This document shows, one piece after another, positions 24,681 through 33,364 of a DNA stretch of 64,000 bases (position 1 is the first letter of the stretch; each line of letters begins with the position of its first letter). The DNA lies in NCBI GenBank assembly GCA_963781495.1, contig CAWAFX010000004.1, positions 287,774-351,773 of the forward strand. The letters are read 5' to 3'. A program made the translations under genes and the position numbers. Source of the stretch: Mayfieldus sp963781495 (GTDB lineage: Bacteria > Actinomycetota > Thermoleophilia > Solirubrobacterales > 70-9). The notes under the pieces were generated by a model. It saw only the letters and a program-made list of their open reading frames with translations. It ran no database searches and was not told the DNA's origin.

Positions 24681-25481
24681 ATGAGACGTTTGAAGAACCA
24701 AGTTCGAGCCCCCTTTGCGGCCGTGATGGCGGCGGCGCTCGCCGGGCTGGCCCTCGGCGGATGCGGATCGTCGGGCGATGCCACGGCGACGGGAGCCGAG
24801 CCGGCGGGCGCAGCCTCGGGAAATGCCGCCAACCCGGCCCCGATCCACGGGACCTACTCGCCGAAGATCGAGCCGGCGAAATTCGTCGCCCGCATCGACA
24901 ACCCCCTGCTCCCCTTCAAGCCGGGCACGACGCTCCGCTACCGCGGCGTGGCCGAGAACGGAAAGACCCCGCAGCTGGACACCGAGACGGTGACCCGGCG
25001 GACGAAGCGGATCATGGGCGTCGAATGCACGGTCGTGCGCGACACGGTCAGCTCCAGGGGCAGGCCCGTCGAGCGCACCGACGACTGGTACGCGCAGGAC
25101 CGCCGGGGCAACGTCTGGTACTTCGGCGAGGACGCCCGCGACTTTCAGAACGGGCGCTTCGTCAAGGCCAGCGATTCATGGCAGGCGGGGGTCGACGGCG
25201 CCCAGCCGGGCGTGATCATGGAGGCGCATCCGAAGCCCGGTGACGCCTACCGGCAGGAGTACTACCCGGGTCACGCCGTCGACCAGGCGAAGGTGCTCGG
25301 GCACGCCGCGGTGAGGGTGCCCTTCGGCTCCTTTTCCAAGTCGCTGGTGACCGTGGAACGCTCGGCGCTGGAGCCCGGCATCCGCGAGCGCAAGTACAAC
25401 GTCGCCGGGATCGGCGTCGTCGCCGAGCGCGTCATCAAGGGCAACCACGAGCGCTTCGAGCTGATCGGGCTGACCAGATAG
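24681..25481 (+). CDS. Lipoprotein of unknown function, next to the two-component system
   Basis: A 266-residue protein; ATG 24681 is preferred over ATG 24675 because GAGGAG then sits 8 nt upstream. The signal peptide ends in the lipobox L-G-G-C near residue 27, followed by a Gly/Ala/Ser linker. The mature domain starts FVARIDNPLLPFKPGTTLRY and has many beta-type segments (WYAQDRRGNVWYFGED). I have seen the FVARIDNP-type start in other uncharacterised secreted proteins but know no function. The repeat in front suggests that the adjacent regulator controls it, so it may be a sensor accessory or a response gene. Confidence 0.75.
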   Translation: MRRLKNQVRAPFAAVMAAALAGLALGGCGSSGDATATGAEPAGAASGNAANPAPIHGTYSPKIEPAKFVARIDNPLLPFKPGTTLRYRGVAENGKTPQLDTETVTRRTKRIMGVECTVVRDTVSSRGRPVERTDDWYAQDRRGNVWYFGEDARDFQNGRFVKASDSWQAGVDGAQPGVIMEAHPKPGDAYRQEYYPGHAVDQAKVLGHAAVRVPFGSFSKSLVTVERSALEPGIRERKYNVAGIGVVAERVIKGNHERFELIGLTR

Positions 25482-25482
25482 G

Positions 25483-25500
25483 GGCGGCGCCTTCGCCGCC
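25483..25500. terminator. Hairpin between convergent genes
   Basis: GGCGGCG-CCTT-CGCCGCC directly follows the lipoprotein stop and precedes the convergent M23 peptidase stop. There is no T-tract; it may act for both strands. Confidence 0.45.
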
Positions 25501-25502
25501 GC

Positions 25503-26384
25503 TCAGGCGGTCGGGTCCCAGGCCAGCAGGTAGGGCAGCGGGTCGATCGGGTGCCCGCCCCCGAACCAGTCGCCCTGCCAATACTCGAAGTGCAGGTGGC
25601 AGCCGGTCGCGTCTCCGGTCTTGCCGACGACGCCGATCGGCTGGCCCGCCGCGACGGGCGCGTTGAGCGTGCTCGGGCTCGCCGGATAGGCGAGATGCAT
25701 GTAGACGAAGTCGTCCTCGGTGCCGTTGTTGTCGATCACGATGTAGTTGCCGGCGGCCGACTGGTAGCCCGCGTACTGGACCGTGCCGGTCATCACCGAG
25801 ACCACCGGCAGCCCGCATGACGCGAGGACGTCCTGGCCCTGGTGGGTGTGGCCGGCGCGCGGGGCGCCGAAGCCGTCGCCGTACGTGTGCGGCCCCTGGA
25901 CCGGGAAGACGCCCGAGCCCGGGACGGCGGTCGGGGCGGCGGCGCGGATCCGCAGTTTTCGCCGCGCCCGGTTCGAGCGCCGGCCCTGGATGTCGATCAC
26001 ATATGGGCGCGAGCTGATCGCGCCGACCGGCACGACCGCCCGGATCAGGGTCGGACTGGTGTAGGTCAGCGGCGCCGGGATCGGATGCCTGGCGCCGCGG
26101 AAGACGACCTTCTGCACATAGTCGAGGAACTCCCCCTTGACCTTGACCACGGCCCCTGGCGAAGCCGTGCGGCGGCCCAGACAGCCGGTCTTGCAGACGA
26201 CCCGCTTGACGACCGGGACCCCTGGGGCCGAGAGGGCGCCGCCGGCGGAGACCTGCGCCCCGGCGTCGCCGGGGGGCGCGGGCTGCCCGGCGAACGCCCG
26301 CGGGGCCACGACGCCGCCGATCGCGCAGCAGAAGCCGACCGCTGCCACTGCGGCGATCCTGCACCCTGCCAAGCGATCACGCAA
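25503..26384 (-). CDS. Secreted M23-family peptidase
   Basis: A 293-residue protein from TTG 26384, chosen because AAGGAG lies about 9 nt upstream. A signal peptide (residues 1-35) is followed by a segment like an IPT/TIG domain (VVKVKGEFLDYVQKVVFRG) and then the LytM/M23 domain. The zinc site is H-x-x-x-D at HTHQGQD and H-x-H at CHLHFEYW. The enzyme cuts peptidoglycan cross-bridges or is a degenerate regulator of amidases; all metal ligands are present here. It is divergent from the rhodanese gene, with an AT-rich promoter region between. Confidence 0.9.
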   Translation of the reverse strand: MRDRLAGCRIAAVAAVGFCCAIGGVVAPRAFAGQPAPPGDAGAQVSAGGALSAPGVPVVKRVVCKTGCLGRRTASPGAVVKVKGEFLDYVQKVVFRGARHPIPAPLTYTSPTLIRAVVPVGAISSRPYVIDIQGRRSNRARRKLRIRAAAPTAVPGSGVFPVQGPHTYGDGFGAPRAGHTHQGQDVLASCGLPVVSVMTGTVQYAGYQSAAGNYIVIDNNGTEDDFVYMHLAYPASPSTLNAPVAAGQPIGVVGKTGDATGCHLHFEYWQGDWFGGGHPIDPLPYLLAWDPTA

Positions 26385-26514
26385 CGAAACGTCTCCTTTC
26401 CAAAGCCAAACCGTCCCCCTTTGTTTCGTGCCTGCGGTCATTCTTTTTAAGTAGTGAAACTCGGCTTGCCGATGTGGCGGTATCCGCCCCTGGCACGACG
26501 GGTAGAGCTCAGGC

Positions 26515-26859
26515 ATGGACGTCGAGGCGACGATCGAGCCGGAGCAGGCACGGGAGCTGATCGCCTCCAACCGGGCGACCGCGATCGACATCCGCGACGA
26601 CGAGGCCTGGCGCGACAAGCGCGTGCCCGGAGCCCGACAGGCCTCCGAGGAGGAGATCGACGCGGTCCTCGAGCGGGTCGACGAGGAGCAGATCGTCCTC
26701 GTCGTCTGCGACGACGGCGGGCGCAGCGCCGAGCTGGCCGAGAAGCTGCGCGAAGCCGGGCGCGAGGCGAGCTGCATCGACGGCGGAATGGACGCCTGGG
26801 AGAACGGGAAGCTCCCGCTGCAGCCGTCCGACGATCCCGCCGACGACGCGAAGGTCTAG
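26515..26859 (+). CDS. Single-domain rhodanese
   Basis: A 114-residue cytoplasmic rhodanese. The domain pattern is AIDIRDDEAWRDKRVPGA, then the active-site loop V-C-D-D-G-G-R-S, with the catalytic Cys carrying a persulfide, then the CIDGGMDAWENG end motif. It transfers sulfane sulfur to an acceptor. ATG 26515 is the first good start. It sits alone between two cell-wall peptidase genes and is convergent with the next one, 7 bp away. Confidence 0.9.
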   Translation: MDVEATIEPEQARELIASNRATAIDIRDDEAWRDKRVPGARQASEEEIDAVLERVDEEQIVLVVCDDGGRSAELAEKLREAGREASCIDGGMDAWENGKLPLQPSDDPADDAKV

Positions 26860-26866
26860 CCGCGGC

Positions 26867-28117
26867 TCAGTAGCCGTCGGGGTGGCGGGCGATGAAGCCC
26901 GCCGTGGACTCGGTCGTCGTGTGCCAGCGCGGACCGGTGCCGGAGACGTCGCCGACCGTGTCCCAGCTGAGGCCGGCGATGACGGCAAACGCATGGCCGG
27001 CGTTGGCGTAGACGGTGATCCAGTGTCCGGCCCCCGGTGAGCCCCAGGTCTCGAGCCCGGTCGAATCGAGGGGGCTGGAGAGAAAGCCGCCGCCGTTGAG
27101 CGCGAAGCTGACGGCGCCGGAGCAGTCATAGCCGGAGGAATCGAAGGAGCCATGGCCGCCGCCCCAGACGTAGGGCGTCGTATCGATCTGATTGGCGGCT
27201 GCGATCAAGTTCTTGACCGCGGCCGGCGCGCTGGCGGGTGCGGCGGCGTCGCCGCTTGGCAGCAGCTGCGCCTGGTCCCCGGGAGCCAGCGGGGCGGGAG
27301 TGGCCGGCGAGGGACCGCCCGGCGCCGACGCCTGCAGCTGATCGGAGATCGAGGAGAGGTTGTCGGCCAGCTGCTGGCCGCGGCTCTCGAGCGCGTCGAG
27401 CTGGCGCTGGCGGGCGCGGCGAGCCGCGACCAGGTCCGCGCGGCGGGATTCGAGCGCGGCACGGGTGCGGTCGACCTGCCGCTTCTGGACCGCGATCGCG
27501 TTGCGGGCAGCGGTCAGGCGGTCGCGGGTGGCCCGCATCCGGTCGACCGCGGCGCGGGTCTGGTCGCGCAGGGTCCGCACCCGCTGCACCACCGAATCGA
27601 AGTGGTTCTGATAGGCGGCGAGGTAATCGCTTTGGGCTACGACCTGCGACCAGCTGGCGGAGTTGAGGATCACGCTCAGGGTGTCGGGGTCGCCGGCCTC
27701 GTAGATCTGCACCATTTCGCTGCGCAGCACACCCATCGCCCGCTGCAGCCGGGCGCGGACGATCTGCAGCTGCCGCCGCTCGCGGGCCAGCTGCGCCTTG
27801 GCTCGATCGAGCTCGGCCTGCTTGGCGGCCAGCTTGCGGGCAACCGCGGCCGACTCGGCGCGGGCCGCCGCGACCTGGCCGATCAGCTCGTTGACCTGGC
27901 GGTTCTGCTCGGCGATGCTCGCCGAGAGGTTGTCCTGGGCGGACTGGTTGTGGTTGACCTGGGCCTGCTTGTGCTGGAACTTCTGCTCCAGGTTCTGCGC
28001 CCCGGCGCCGCCTGCCAGCCAGGCAAAAAGGCACAGCGCAGCCAGCACCAGGAGCGCCAGGGCAAGCGGGGCGCGTCGACGCGCCCCGTGCTCGATTTCG
28101 GGGGAACCAATCCGCAT
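26867..28117 (-). CDS. Secreted NlpC/P60-type peptidoglycan hydrolase with coiled coil
   Basis: A 416-residue protein from ATG 28117. A signal peptide (about residues 16-41) precedes a long coiled coil (45-260, rich in Ala, Arg, Gln and Leu) like those of RipA and other FtsEX-activated hydrolases. A Pro/Ala linker leads to the C-terminal domain. The catalytic cysteine is in Y-D-C-S-G-A-V and the histidine in A-G-H-A-F-A-V. The coiled coil normally holds the enzyme inactive until a divisome or ABC-type partner binds. The leader upstream contains two hairpins. Confidence 0.85.
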   Translation of the reverse strand: MRIGSPEIEHGARRRAPLALALLVLAALCLFAWLAGGAGAQNLEQKFQHKQAQVNHNQSAQDNLSASIAEQNRQVNELIGQVAAARAESAAVARKLAAKQAELDRAKAQLARERRQLQIVRARLQRAMGVLRSEMVQIYEAGDPDTLSVILNSASWSQVVAQSDYLAAYQNHFDSVVQRVRTLRDQTRAAVDRMRATRDRLTAARNAIAVQKRQVDRTRAALESRRADLVAARRARQRQLDALESRGQQLADNLSSISDQLQASAPGGPSPATPAPLAPGDQAQLLPSGDAAAPASAPAAVKNLIAAANQIDTTPYVWGGGHGSFDSSGYDCSGAVSFALNGGGFLSSPLDSTGLETWGSPGAGHWITVYANAGHAFAVIAGLSWDTVGDVSGTGPRWHTTTESTAGFIARHPDGY

Positions 28118-28121
28118 CTGC

Positions 28122-28153
28122 CCTGTCGAGGCCCAAAATTCGGGGACGACAGG
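28122..28153 (-). promoter_or_regulatory. Hairpin covering the ribosome binding site of the NlpC/P60 gene
   Basis: CCTGTCG and CGACAGG pair across an inner CCC/GGG stem, ending 4 bp before the ATG of the NlpC/P60 gene. The AGGG that would bind the ribosome lies at the edge of the stem. It could limit translation; it matches no riboswitch class I recognise. Confidence 0.35.
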
Positions 28154-28226
28154 GGGCGCAGGCTAAACATGCCTGGCCGGGCACGGCACCGCTGCCCGAT
28201 AACTTGGGAAGGACCTTGCAGAAAGC

Positions 28227-28252
28227 GCCCCGAGGAAGGGTCTCGGGGCTTT
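28227..28252. terminator. Terminator-like hairpin in a divergent intergenic region
   Basis: A perfect 8-bp stem GCCCCGAG / CTCGGGGC with a 7-nt loop, followed by TTT on the plus strand and GCTTT on the minus strand. It lies between two divergent genes, where an end-of-gene terminator is not expected, so an attenuator or a short leader RNA is possible. Confidence 0.4.
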
Positions 28253-28299
28253 GCCGCGACGGCTTCGGATCCTCTGCCCGGCTTGCCATACTCAAAGCC

Positions 28300-29376
28300 A
28301 TGCGCAGGGCAGGGGCTCTGATCGTCCTCATCGCATTGGCGGGGCTCGCAGCCGGTCTTCAGGACGGCTCCGGAGCGGCGCTCGCGGCCGGCCACCATGG
28401 CGGCCATCACCAGGCGCGTCCCAGCACCGTGGCCAGCAACCTCCAGGTCCCCTGGGGCCTCGCCTTCCTGCCCAACGGCGACGCCCTGGTCTCGGAGCGA
28501 ACGACGGGGCAGATCGTGAAGATCAAGGGCCGCGGCCGCCAGCACGTCGTCATGCAGGTGCCGGGTGTCGACACCGCGGCCGGCGAGGGCGGCCTGCTCG
28601 GCCTCGCGGTCTCCCCCGGCTACCGGCGCGATCACTGGATCTACGCCTATCTGACGACCGCGAACGACAACCGCATCGTCCGCTTCCACCTCGGCGGGCC
28701 GCTGCATCCGATCTTCACCGGCATCGCCCGCGGCCTCAACCACGATGGCGGGCGGATCGCCTTCGGCCCCGACGGCAAGCTCTACGCAGGCGTCGGCGAG
28801 ACCGGCAACACGGCGCTGGCCCAGGATCTGGGCTCGCCCAACGGCAAGATCCTGCGCCTCAATCCCAACGGCAGCATCCCGCACGACAACCCCTTCCCCA
28901 ATTCACCGGTCTTCTCCTACGGCCACCGCAACGTCCAGGGACTGGCCTGGGACCGCAGGGGGCGGCTCTGGGCAACCGAGTTCGGTCAGAACACGACCGA
29001 CGAGGTCAACCTGATCCGTCCTGGCCATGACTACGGCTGGCCGATCGTCGAAGGTGTGGGCGACACCCAGGGGGGCAAGTTCACCAACCCGAAGGTCACC
29101 TGGACCCCGACCTCCACCGCCTCGCCGAGCGGAGACGCGATCATCGGCAGCAAGCTGTTCGTCGCCACTCTCGCCGGCCAATGCCTGTTCAGGATCAAGC
29201 TCCACGGCAGCCACGCCGGGCCGCCGAAGGGCCTCTATTGCGGCCGCTGGGGCCGCCTGCGGGCCGCCGCCAAGGCCCCCGACGGCTCGCTTTGGATCAC
29301 CACCTCCAATCGCGACGGTCGTGGCCAGCCGCACCCCGGTGACGATCGCGTGATCCGGATTCCGCTCTCGGGCTGA
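28300..29376 (+). CDS. Secreted PQQ-dependent sugar dehydrogenase (Asd/Gdh-B type)
   Basis: A 358-residue protein from ATG 28300 with a signal peptide (residues 1-30). The mature part is a six-bladed beta propeller of the glucose/sorbosone dehydrogenase family: VPWGLAFLPNGDALVSER, then EGGLLGLAVSPGY, DHWIYAYLT, NHDGGRIAFGPDGKLY and YGHRNVQGLAWD. These contain the usual quinone- and calcium-binding positions and the catalytic His in NHDGG. The sugar substrate is uncertain. A membrane protein gene follows after 38 bp on the same strand. Confidence 0.9.
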   Translation: MRRAGALIVLIALAGLAAGLQDGSGAALAAGHHGGHHQARPSTVASNLQVPWGLAFLPNGDALVSERTTGQIVKIKGRGRQHVVMQVPGVDTAAGEGGLLGLAVSPGYRRDHWIYAYLTTANDNRIVRFHLGGPLHPIFTGIARGLNHDGGRIAFGPDGKLYAGVGETGNTALAQDLGSPNGKILRLNPNGSIPHDNPFPNSPVFSYGHRNVQGLAWDRRGRLWATEFGQNTTDEVNLIRPGHDYGWPIVEGVGDTQGGKFTNPKVTWTPTSTASPSGDAIIGSKLFVATLAGQCLFRIKLHGSHAGPPKGLYCGRWGRLRAAAKAPDGSLWITTSNRDGRGQPHPGDDRVIRIPLSG

Positions 29377-29414
29377 CCCCGCCAGTCCGGGCACTGGGGA
29401 ATAATTCCCCGTCC

Positions 29415-31061
29415 GTGTCCCGCCTGCCGCAGCCATCCGCCCCAGGCGGCCAGCCCCCCGTGGGACCCGGCGGCGACGCCGGACGCCTCAGCTGGCTGCC
29501 CGCCGTCGCGCTCTGCGTCGCATTCACCACCGTGGTCCTCTTCTGGGACCCCCACGTCCGCGACCTCGCCGCCCAGACCTTCCGCACCGAGCTGTTCCAG
29601 CACGGCGGCTTCTCGATCTGGAACGGCAGCTGGTACGGCGGCCACTACACGCTCACCTACAGCGTCCTGCTCCCCCCCGTCGCGGCGCTGATCGGGACCC
29701 GGATGGTCGGGGCGCTGTCGGTGGTGCTGTCCGCCTATCTCTTCGACCGCCTGGTCAGGGAGCGCTGGGGCGAGGAGGCACACTGGGCGACGCTCTGGTT
29801 CGGCGTCGGCGCGGTAAGCCTGCTGGTCAGCGGCCAGGTCACCTTCGCGATGGGAGTCGCCTTCGGGCTGCTCGCGCTGCGCTGCCTGCAGCGGGGGCGA
29901 TCGCTGCAGGCCATGCTCGCGGCGCTCGGCTGCGCGCTCGCGAGCCCGGTCGCGGCCGCCTTCCTCGGCGGGGTCGCGCTGGTCATCTGCAGCGGCGGCG
30001 CATCGCGGCGCGCCGGCATCGGGGTCGGGGCGATCGCCCTCGGCGTCGTGCTCGGGCTCAACCTTGCCTTCCCGGAGAGCAGCGAGTTCCCGTTCGCCTT
30101 CACCTCCTACATCGCGGTCCCGCTCTGGTGCGCCGGGGCGCTGCTGATCACCCGCGGTCTGCCGGACGAGCGCCCCTTCCGCACCGCCGTCTACGGCTAT
30201 CTGCTCGCCTCCACCGCCGTCTGGCTGATCCCCAACCCGGTGGGCGGCAATGCGATACGCCTCGGGGCGCTGTTCGGAGGGCCGCTGCTGGCCGCGATCC
30301 TGCTGACCCGGCGCCCGCGGCCGAACGGGATCATGATCGCCCTGGTCCTGTTCGGGAGCCTCTACTGGCAGCTGATGGCGGGGATCCGCGCCGTCGCCCA
30401 GACCGACGGTGACCGCTCGACGACCGCCGCCTACTACCACCCGCTGCGAAGCTGGCTGCGCGACCACGACGGGCGCGTGAGCCGGATCGAGGTCCCGCCG
30501 ACCTCCAACCACTGGGAGGCCGCCTATATGGCCCCCGCCTTCGGCCTCGCCCGCGGTTGGCTGCGCCAGCTCGACACGACCCGTGACGACCTCTTCTACG
30601 ACGGCCACCTGACCCAGCGCCGCTACCGCCTCTGGCTGCAGCGAAACGCGGTCCGCTACGTCGCCCTTCCGGACGCCCCGCTCGACTACTCAGCCCGGGC
30701 CGAGCGAGCGCTGATCCTCAGCGGCCTTCCCTACCTGCGGCCGCGCTGGCACTCGCTCCACTGGCGGGTGTTCGAGGTCCGCCACCCGGGCCCGCTGGTG
30801 GTCGGCGACGGCAGCAGCCGCGGCCGCCTGCGCGCCCTCGGCACCCAGTCCTTCGCGGTCCAGGTGCGCCGCCCCGGACGCCTGATCATCCGCGAGCACT
30901 TCACCCCCTTCTGGAGCATCGAATCGGGGGCCGGCTGCGTCGGTGCGGCCGGAGACTGGACCAAGCTGCGGGTTGCGCGGCCGGGCCTGGTGCGGGTCGG
31001 GATCGACTTCAGCCCCGGCCGCGCCCTGCAGGGCGTCTTCGGCGGCAAGGGCGACTGCTGA
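29415..31061 (+). CDS. Large integral membrane protein, GT-C glycosyltransferase-like
   Basis: A 548-residue protein from GTG 29415. About ten hydrophobic helices fill residues 28-330, followed by a soluble domain of ~200 residues. The first loop contains D-P-H and an FSIWNGSWYGGHYT segment. Such an early acidic loop and aromatic motif, a polytopic region and a C-terminal soluble domain suggest a GT-C-type polyprenyl-phosphate glycosyltransferase relative, but I cannot assign it. It may be co-transcribed with the sugar dehydrogenase. The soluble end carries Asp/Trp-rich strands and two cysteines (SGAGCVG and GDC). Confidence 0.55.
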   Translation: MSRLPQPSAPGGQPPVGPGGDAGRLSWLPAVALCVAFTTVVLFWDPHVRDLAAQTFRTELFQHGGFSIWNGSWYGGHYTLTYSVLLPPVAALIGTRMVGALSVVLSAYLFDRLVRERWGEEAHWATLWFGVGAVSLLVSGQVTFAMGVAFGLLALRCLQRGRSLQAMLAALGCALASPVAAAFLGGVALVICSGGASRRAGIGVGAIALGVVLGLNLAFPESSEFPFAFTSYIAVPLWCAGALLITRGLPDERPFRTAVYGYLLASTAVWLIPNPVGGNAIRLGALFGGPLLAAILLTRRPRPNGIMIALVLFGSLYWQLMAGIRAVAQTDGDRSTTAAYYHPLRSWLRDHDGRVSRIEVPPTSNHWEAAYMAPAFGLARGWLRQLDTTRDDLFYDGHLTQRRYRLWLQRNAVRYVALPDAPLDYSARAERALILSGLPYLRPRWHSLHWRVFEVRHPGPLVVGDGSSRGRLRALGTQSFAVQVRRPGRLIIREHFTPFWSIESGAGCVGAAGDWTKLRVARPGLVRVGIDFSPGRALQGVFGGKGDC

Positions 31062-31092
31062 GCGGGCGCCGGCTCGCCGCCAACAGCGGCCG

Positions 31093-32628
31093 TCAGGCCG
31101 CTGCGCTCGCCGCCGGCACGCCGCCGCGGACGACGTAGCTGGCGGCATCGAAGCGCGCGGTGCGGCGCCGGAAGCGCCAGGTCCAGTCCGGCCAGAGGGC
31201 CGCGTTGCGCCCGCCGGCGTCGAAGTACCAGCTCGAGCAGCCTGTGTTCCAGACGGTCCCGGCGAGCTTTCGGTCCAGCTGCTCGTTGAAGGCCGACTCG
31301 ACCGCCGGCCGCAGCTCGACGACCTCGGCACCGGACCGCTCCATCGAGCTCAGCGCGTCGAGGACGTAGGCGATCTGGGACTCGATCATGTAGACCATCG
31401 ACCCGTGGCCGAGGCCGGTGTTGGGCCCGAGCAGCAGGAAGAGATTGGGAAACCCGGCCACCGTGCAGCCGAGGTGGGCCTGCGGCCGCTCGCCCCAGAC
31501 CTGGTGCAGGGTGCGTCCGTCGCGCCCCCGCAGCCGCCTCGCCGCCGGCATCTCGGTGACCTGAAAGCCGGTGCCGAGGATGATCGCGTCGACCTCGCGC
31601 TCGCTGCCGTCGGCGCTGACGATCGTCGATCCACGGACCTCGCTGATCGCCTCGGTCACCAGCTCGACGTTGGCCTCGCCGAGGGCCGGGTACCAGCGGT
31701 TCGAGGGCAGGATCCGCTTGCAGCCGAGCCGGTAGTCGGGCGTGACCTTCTCGAGCAGCACCGGATCGGAGATCTGCTCGCGCATGTGGCGGCGGGCGAG
31801 GCGCTCGAGCAGCCGCATCAGCCGCGGCCGCTTGACGAAACCGAGCACCAGCAGCTCGCGGGCCCCGTATACCGCCCCCCGCACCGCGCGCTGGGCGGCG
31901 GGCAGGGCCCTGAACAGGCGCCGTTCGAAGTCCTTGACGGGCCGGTTGCTGTGCGGGACGACCCAGGGGGCGGTGCGTTGAAAGACCGACAGCCGCTTGA
32001 CCCTGGGTTGGATCGCGGGAACGAACTGGATCGCCGAGGCGCCGGTGCCGATCGCCGCCACCCGCTTGCCCTCGAGTTCGTAGTCGTGATCCCAGCGGGC
32101 CGAGTGAAAGAGGCGGCCGGAAAAGTCCTCCAAGCCGGGGATCGCGGGCAGCTTGGGCTCGAACAGCGGCCCCATCGCCCCGACCAGGACCCGGGCCCGT
32201 AGCGGGCCGTGGCTGGTCTCCAGCCTCCAGCGGCCCGCCGCGTCGTCCCATTCGGCATCGCTCACCTCGCAGCCGAAGCGGATCCGTGGCCGGACACCGA
32301 AGCGTTCGGCGCAGCTGCGCAGGTACTCGCGGATCTCGGGCTGGGTCGAGTAGGTCTGGCTCCAGTCCGGATTCGGGGCGAAGGAGAACGAATAGAGGTG
32401 CGAGGGGACGTCGCAAGCGCAACCGGGATAGGTGTTGAAGTGCCAGGTGCCGCCGACGTCGTCGCCGCGCTCGAGGACGATGAAGTCGTCGCGCCCCTGC
32501 TGGCTGAGCCGGATCGCCATCCCAAGCCCGGAGAAGCCGCTGCCGACGATCGCCACCTCGACCTCGCCCGGGAGTCCTGGGGCTTCGTCGACCCCCGCCG
32601 ACCGCCCTTCCTCGACAGCTGTGCCCAT
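31093..32628 (-). CDS. Baeyer-Villiger-type flavin monooxygenase
   Basis: A 511-residue enzyme from ATG 32628 behind GGAGGAT. The FAD-binding GxGxxG (V-G-S-G-F-S-G, near residue 29) is followed by the BVMO fingerprint FxGxxxHxxxW (F-S-G-R-L-F-H-S-A-R-W-D). The NADPH-binding motif is AIGTGASAIQ. Later segments FQRTAPW and GPNTGLGHGS are typical. It inserts oxygen next to a ketone, or oxidises a heteroatom, using NADPH and O2. The divergent TetR gene and its operator lie directly upstream. Confidence 0.92.
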   Translation of the reverse strand: MGTAVEEGRSAGVDEAPGLPGEVEVAIVGSGFSGLGMAIRLSQQGRDDFIVLERGDDVGGTWHFNTYPGCACDVPSHLYSFSFAPNPDWSQTYSTQPEIREYLRSCAERFGVRPRIRFGCEVSDAEWDDAAGRWRLETSHGPLRARVLVGAMGPLFEPKLPAIPGLEDFSGRLFHSARWDHDYELEGKRVAAIGTGASAIQFVPAIQPRVKRLSVFQRTAPWVVPHSNRPVKDFERRLFRALPAAQRAVRGAVYGARELLVLGFVKRPRLMRLLERLARRHMREQISDPVLLEKVTPDYRLGCKRILPSNRWYPALGEANVELVTEAISEVRGSTIVSADGSEREVDAIILGTGFQVTEMPAARRLRGRDGRTLHQVWGERPQAHLGCTVAGFPNLFLLLGPNTGLGHGSMVYMIESQIAYVLDALSSMERSGAEVVELRPAVESAFNEQLDRKLAGTVWNTGCSSWYFDAGGRNAALWPDWTWRFRRRTARFDAASYVVRGGVPAASAAA

Positions 32629-32659
32629 CGGATCCTCCGCTCGGTTCAAACTACGACGC

Positions 32660-32680
32660 TGTAAGTTACACCACTGTAAC
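32660..32680. promoter_or_regulatory. Overlapping palindromes, likely TetR operator
   Basis: TGTAA-G-TTACA (32660-32670) overlaps GTTACA-CCAC-TGTAAC (32665-32680). Both are perfect inverted repeats built from the half-site TTACA. They lie between the divergent BVMO and TetR starts, so the repressor probably controls both genes. Confidence 0.65.
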
Positions 32681-32694
32681 CTGATCCGGCGGCG

Positions 32695-33312
32695 ATGAGT
32701 GTGAGCCCTGACACGCGAGTACGGATGAGCGGCGCCGAGCGACGCCGGCAGCTCCTCGACGTCACCAAGCGGCTGGTCGGGGAGCGCGGGTTCCACGGCC
32801 TCTCGGTCGACGCGATCGCCCGCAAGGCCGGGATCAGCAGGCCGATCGTCTACGGGCACTTCGGCGATCTCGCCGGGCTGCTGGAGGCGATGCTGGAGCG
32901 CGAGAGCGCCGGCGCGCTCGGCCAGCTCGCTGAGGTCCTGCCCGGAGGGCTCGTGGACGAGGGCCCCCCTGCCTCCCTGCTCTCGGCCCTGCGCGGGTAC
33001 CTCGAGGCGGTGCGCTCCGATCCGGTGCGCTGGCGGCTGGTCCTGATGCCGCCGGAGGGCGCGCCGGAGCTGCTGCGGGAACAGATCCGCAGTGGCCGCG
33101 ACGCGGTGATCGCCGCTCTCAGCGCCTATGTGGAGCACGGCGTCACGCCGGCCGAGGGCTCGCCGGACCCCGAGTTGACCGCGCGCCTGCTTTCGGCGCT
33201 GGCCGACGAAGCGGCCCGCCTGCTGCTCACCGACCCACGCCGTTACTCGATCGAGCGCCTCACCGGCCACGCCGCCTGGCTGCTCGGCCGCCTAGACGCG
33301 GCGCAGCAGTAG
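32695..33312 (+). CDS. TetR-family regulator of the monooxygenase
   Basis: A 205-residue regulator from ATG 32695. Residues 12-60 form the helix-turn-helix domain (RRRQLLDVTKRLVGERGF, then GLSVDAIARKAGISRPIVYGHFG). The C-terminal ligand-binding domain is helical and not close to a named subfamily. It is divergent from the BVMO gene across 66 bp that hold two overlapping palindromes. It most likely represses the BVMO until the substrate or a related ketone appears. A strong terminator follows its stop. Confidence 0.9.
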   Translation: MSVSPDTRVRMSGAERRRQLLDVTKRLVGERGFHGLSVDAIARKAGISRPIVYGHFGDLAGLLEAMLERESAGALGQLAEVLPGGLVDEGPPASLLSALRGYLEAVRSDPVRWRLVLMPPEGAPELLREQIRSGRDAVIAALSAYVEHGVTPAEGSPDPELTARLLSALADEAARLLLTDPRRYSIERLTGHAAWLLGRLDAAQQ

Positions 33313-33336
33313 AAAGGCCCGCCGGAGCGGGCCTTT
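33313..33336. terminator. Bidirectional terminator
   Basis: AAAGGCCCGC-CGGA-GCGGGCCTTT is a perfect 10-bp stem with a 4-nt loop and T or A tracts at each end. It lies between the TetR gene and the convergent WxL-like gene. Confidence 0.8.
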
Positions 33337-33364
33337 CCTTAGCGGATGTGCCTCGGTTGGTAAA

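Noticed and set aside
28100..28160. GGGGGAACCAAT segment resembling part of a cyclic-di-AMP (ydaO) riboswitch near a cell-wall hydrolase gene
   Set aside because: It lies inside the coding sequence on the wrong strand, and the other conserved ydaO blocks are absent.
32629..33270. N-terminal extension of the monooxygenase frame of about 214 residues
   Set aside because: It is antisense to the TetR gene and lies beyond a good start with a strong ribosome binding site.
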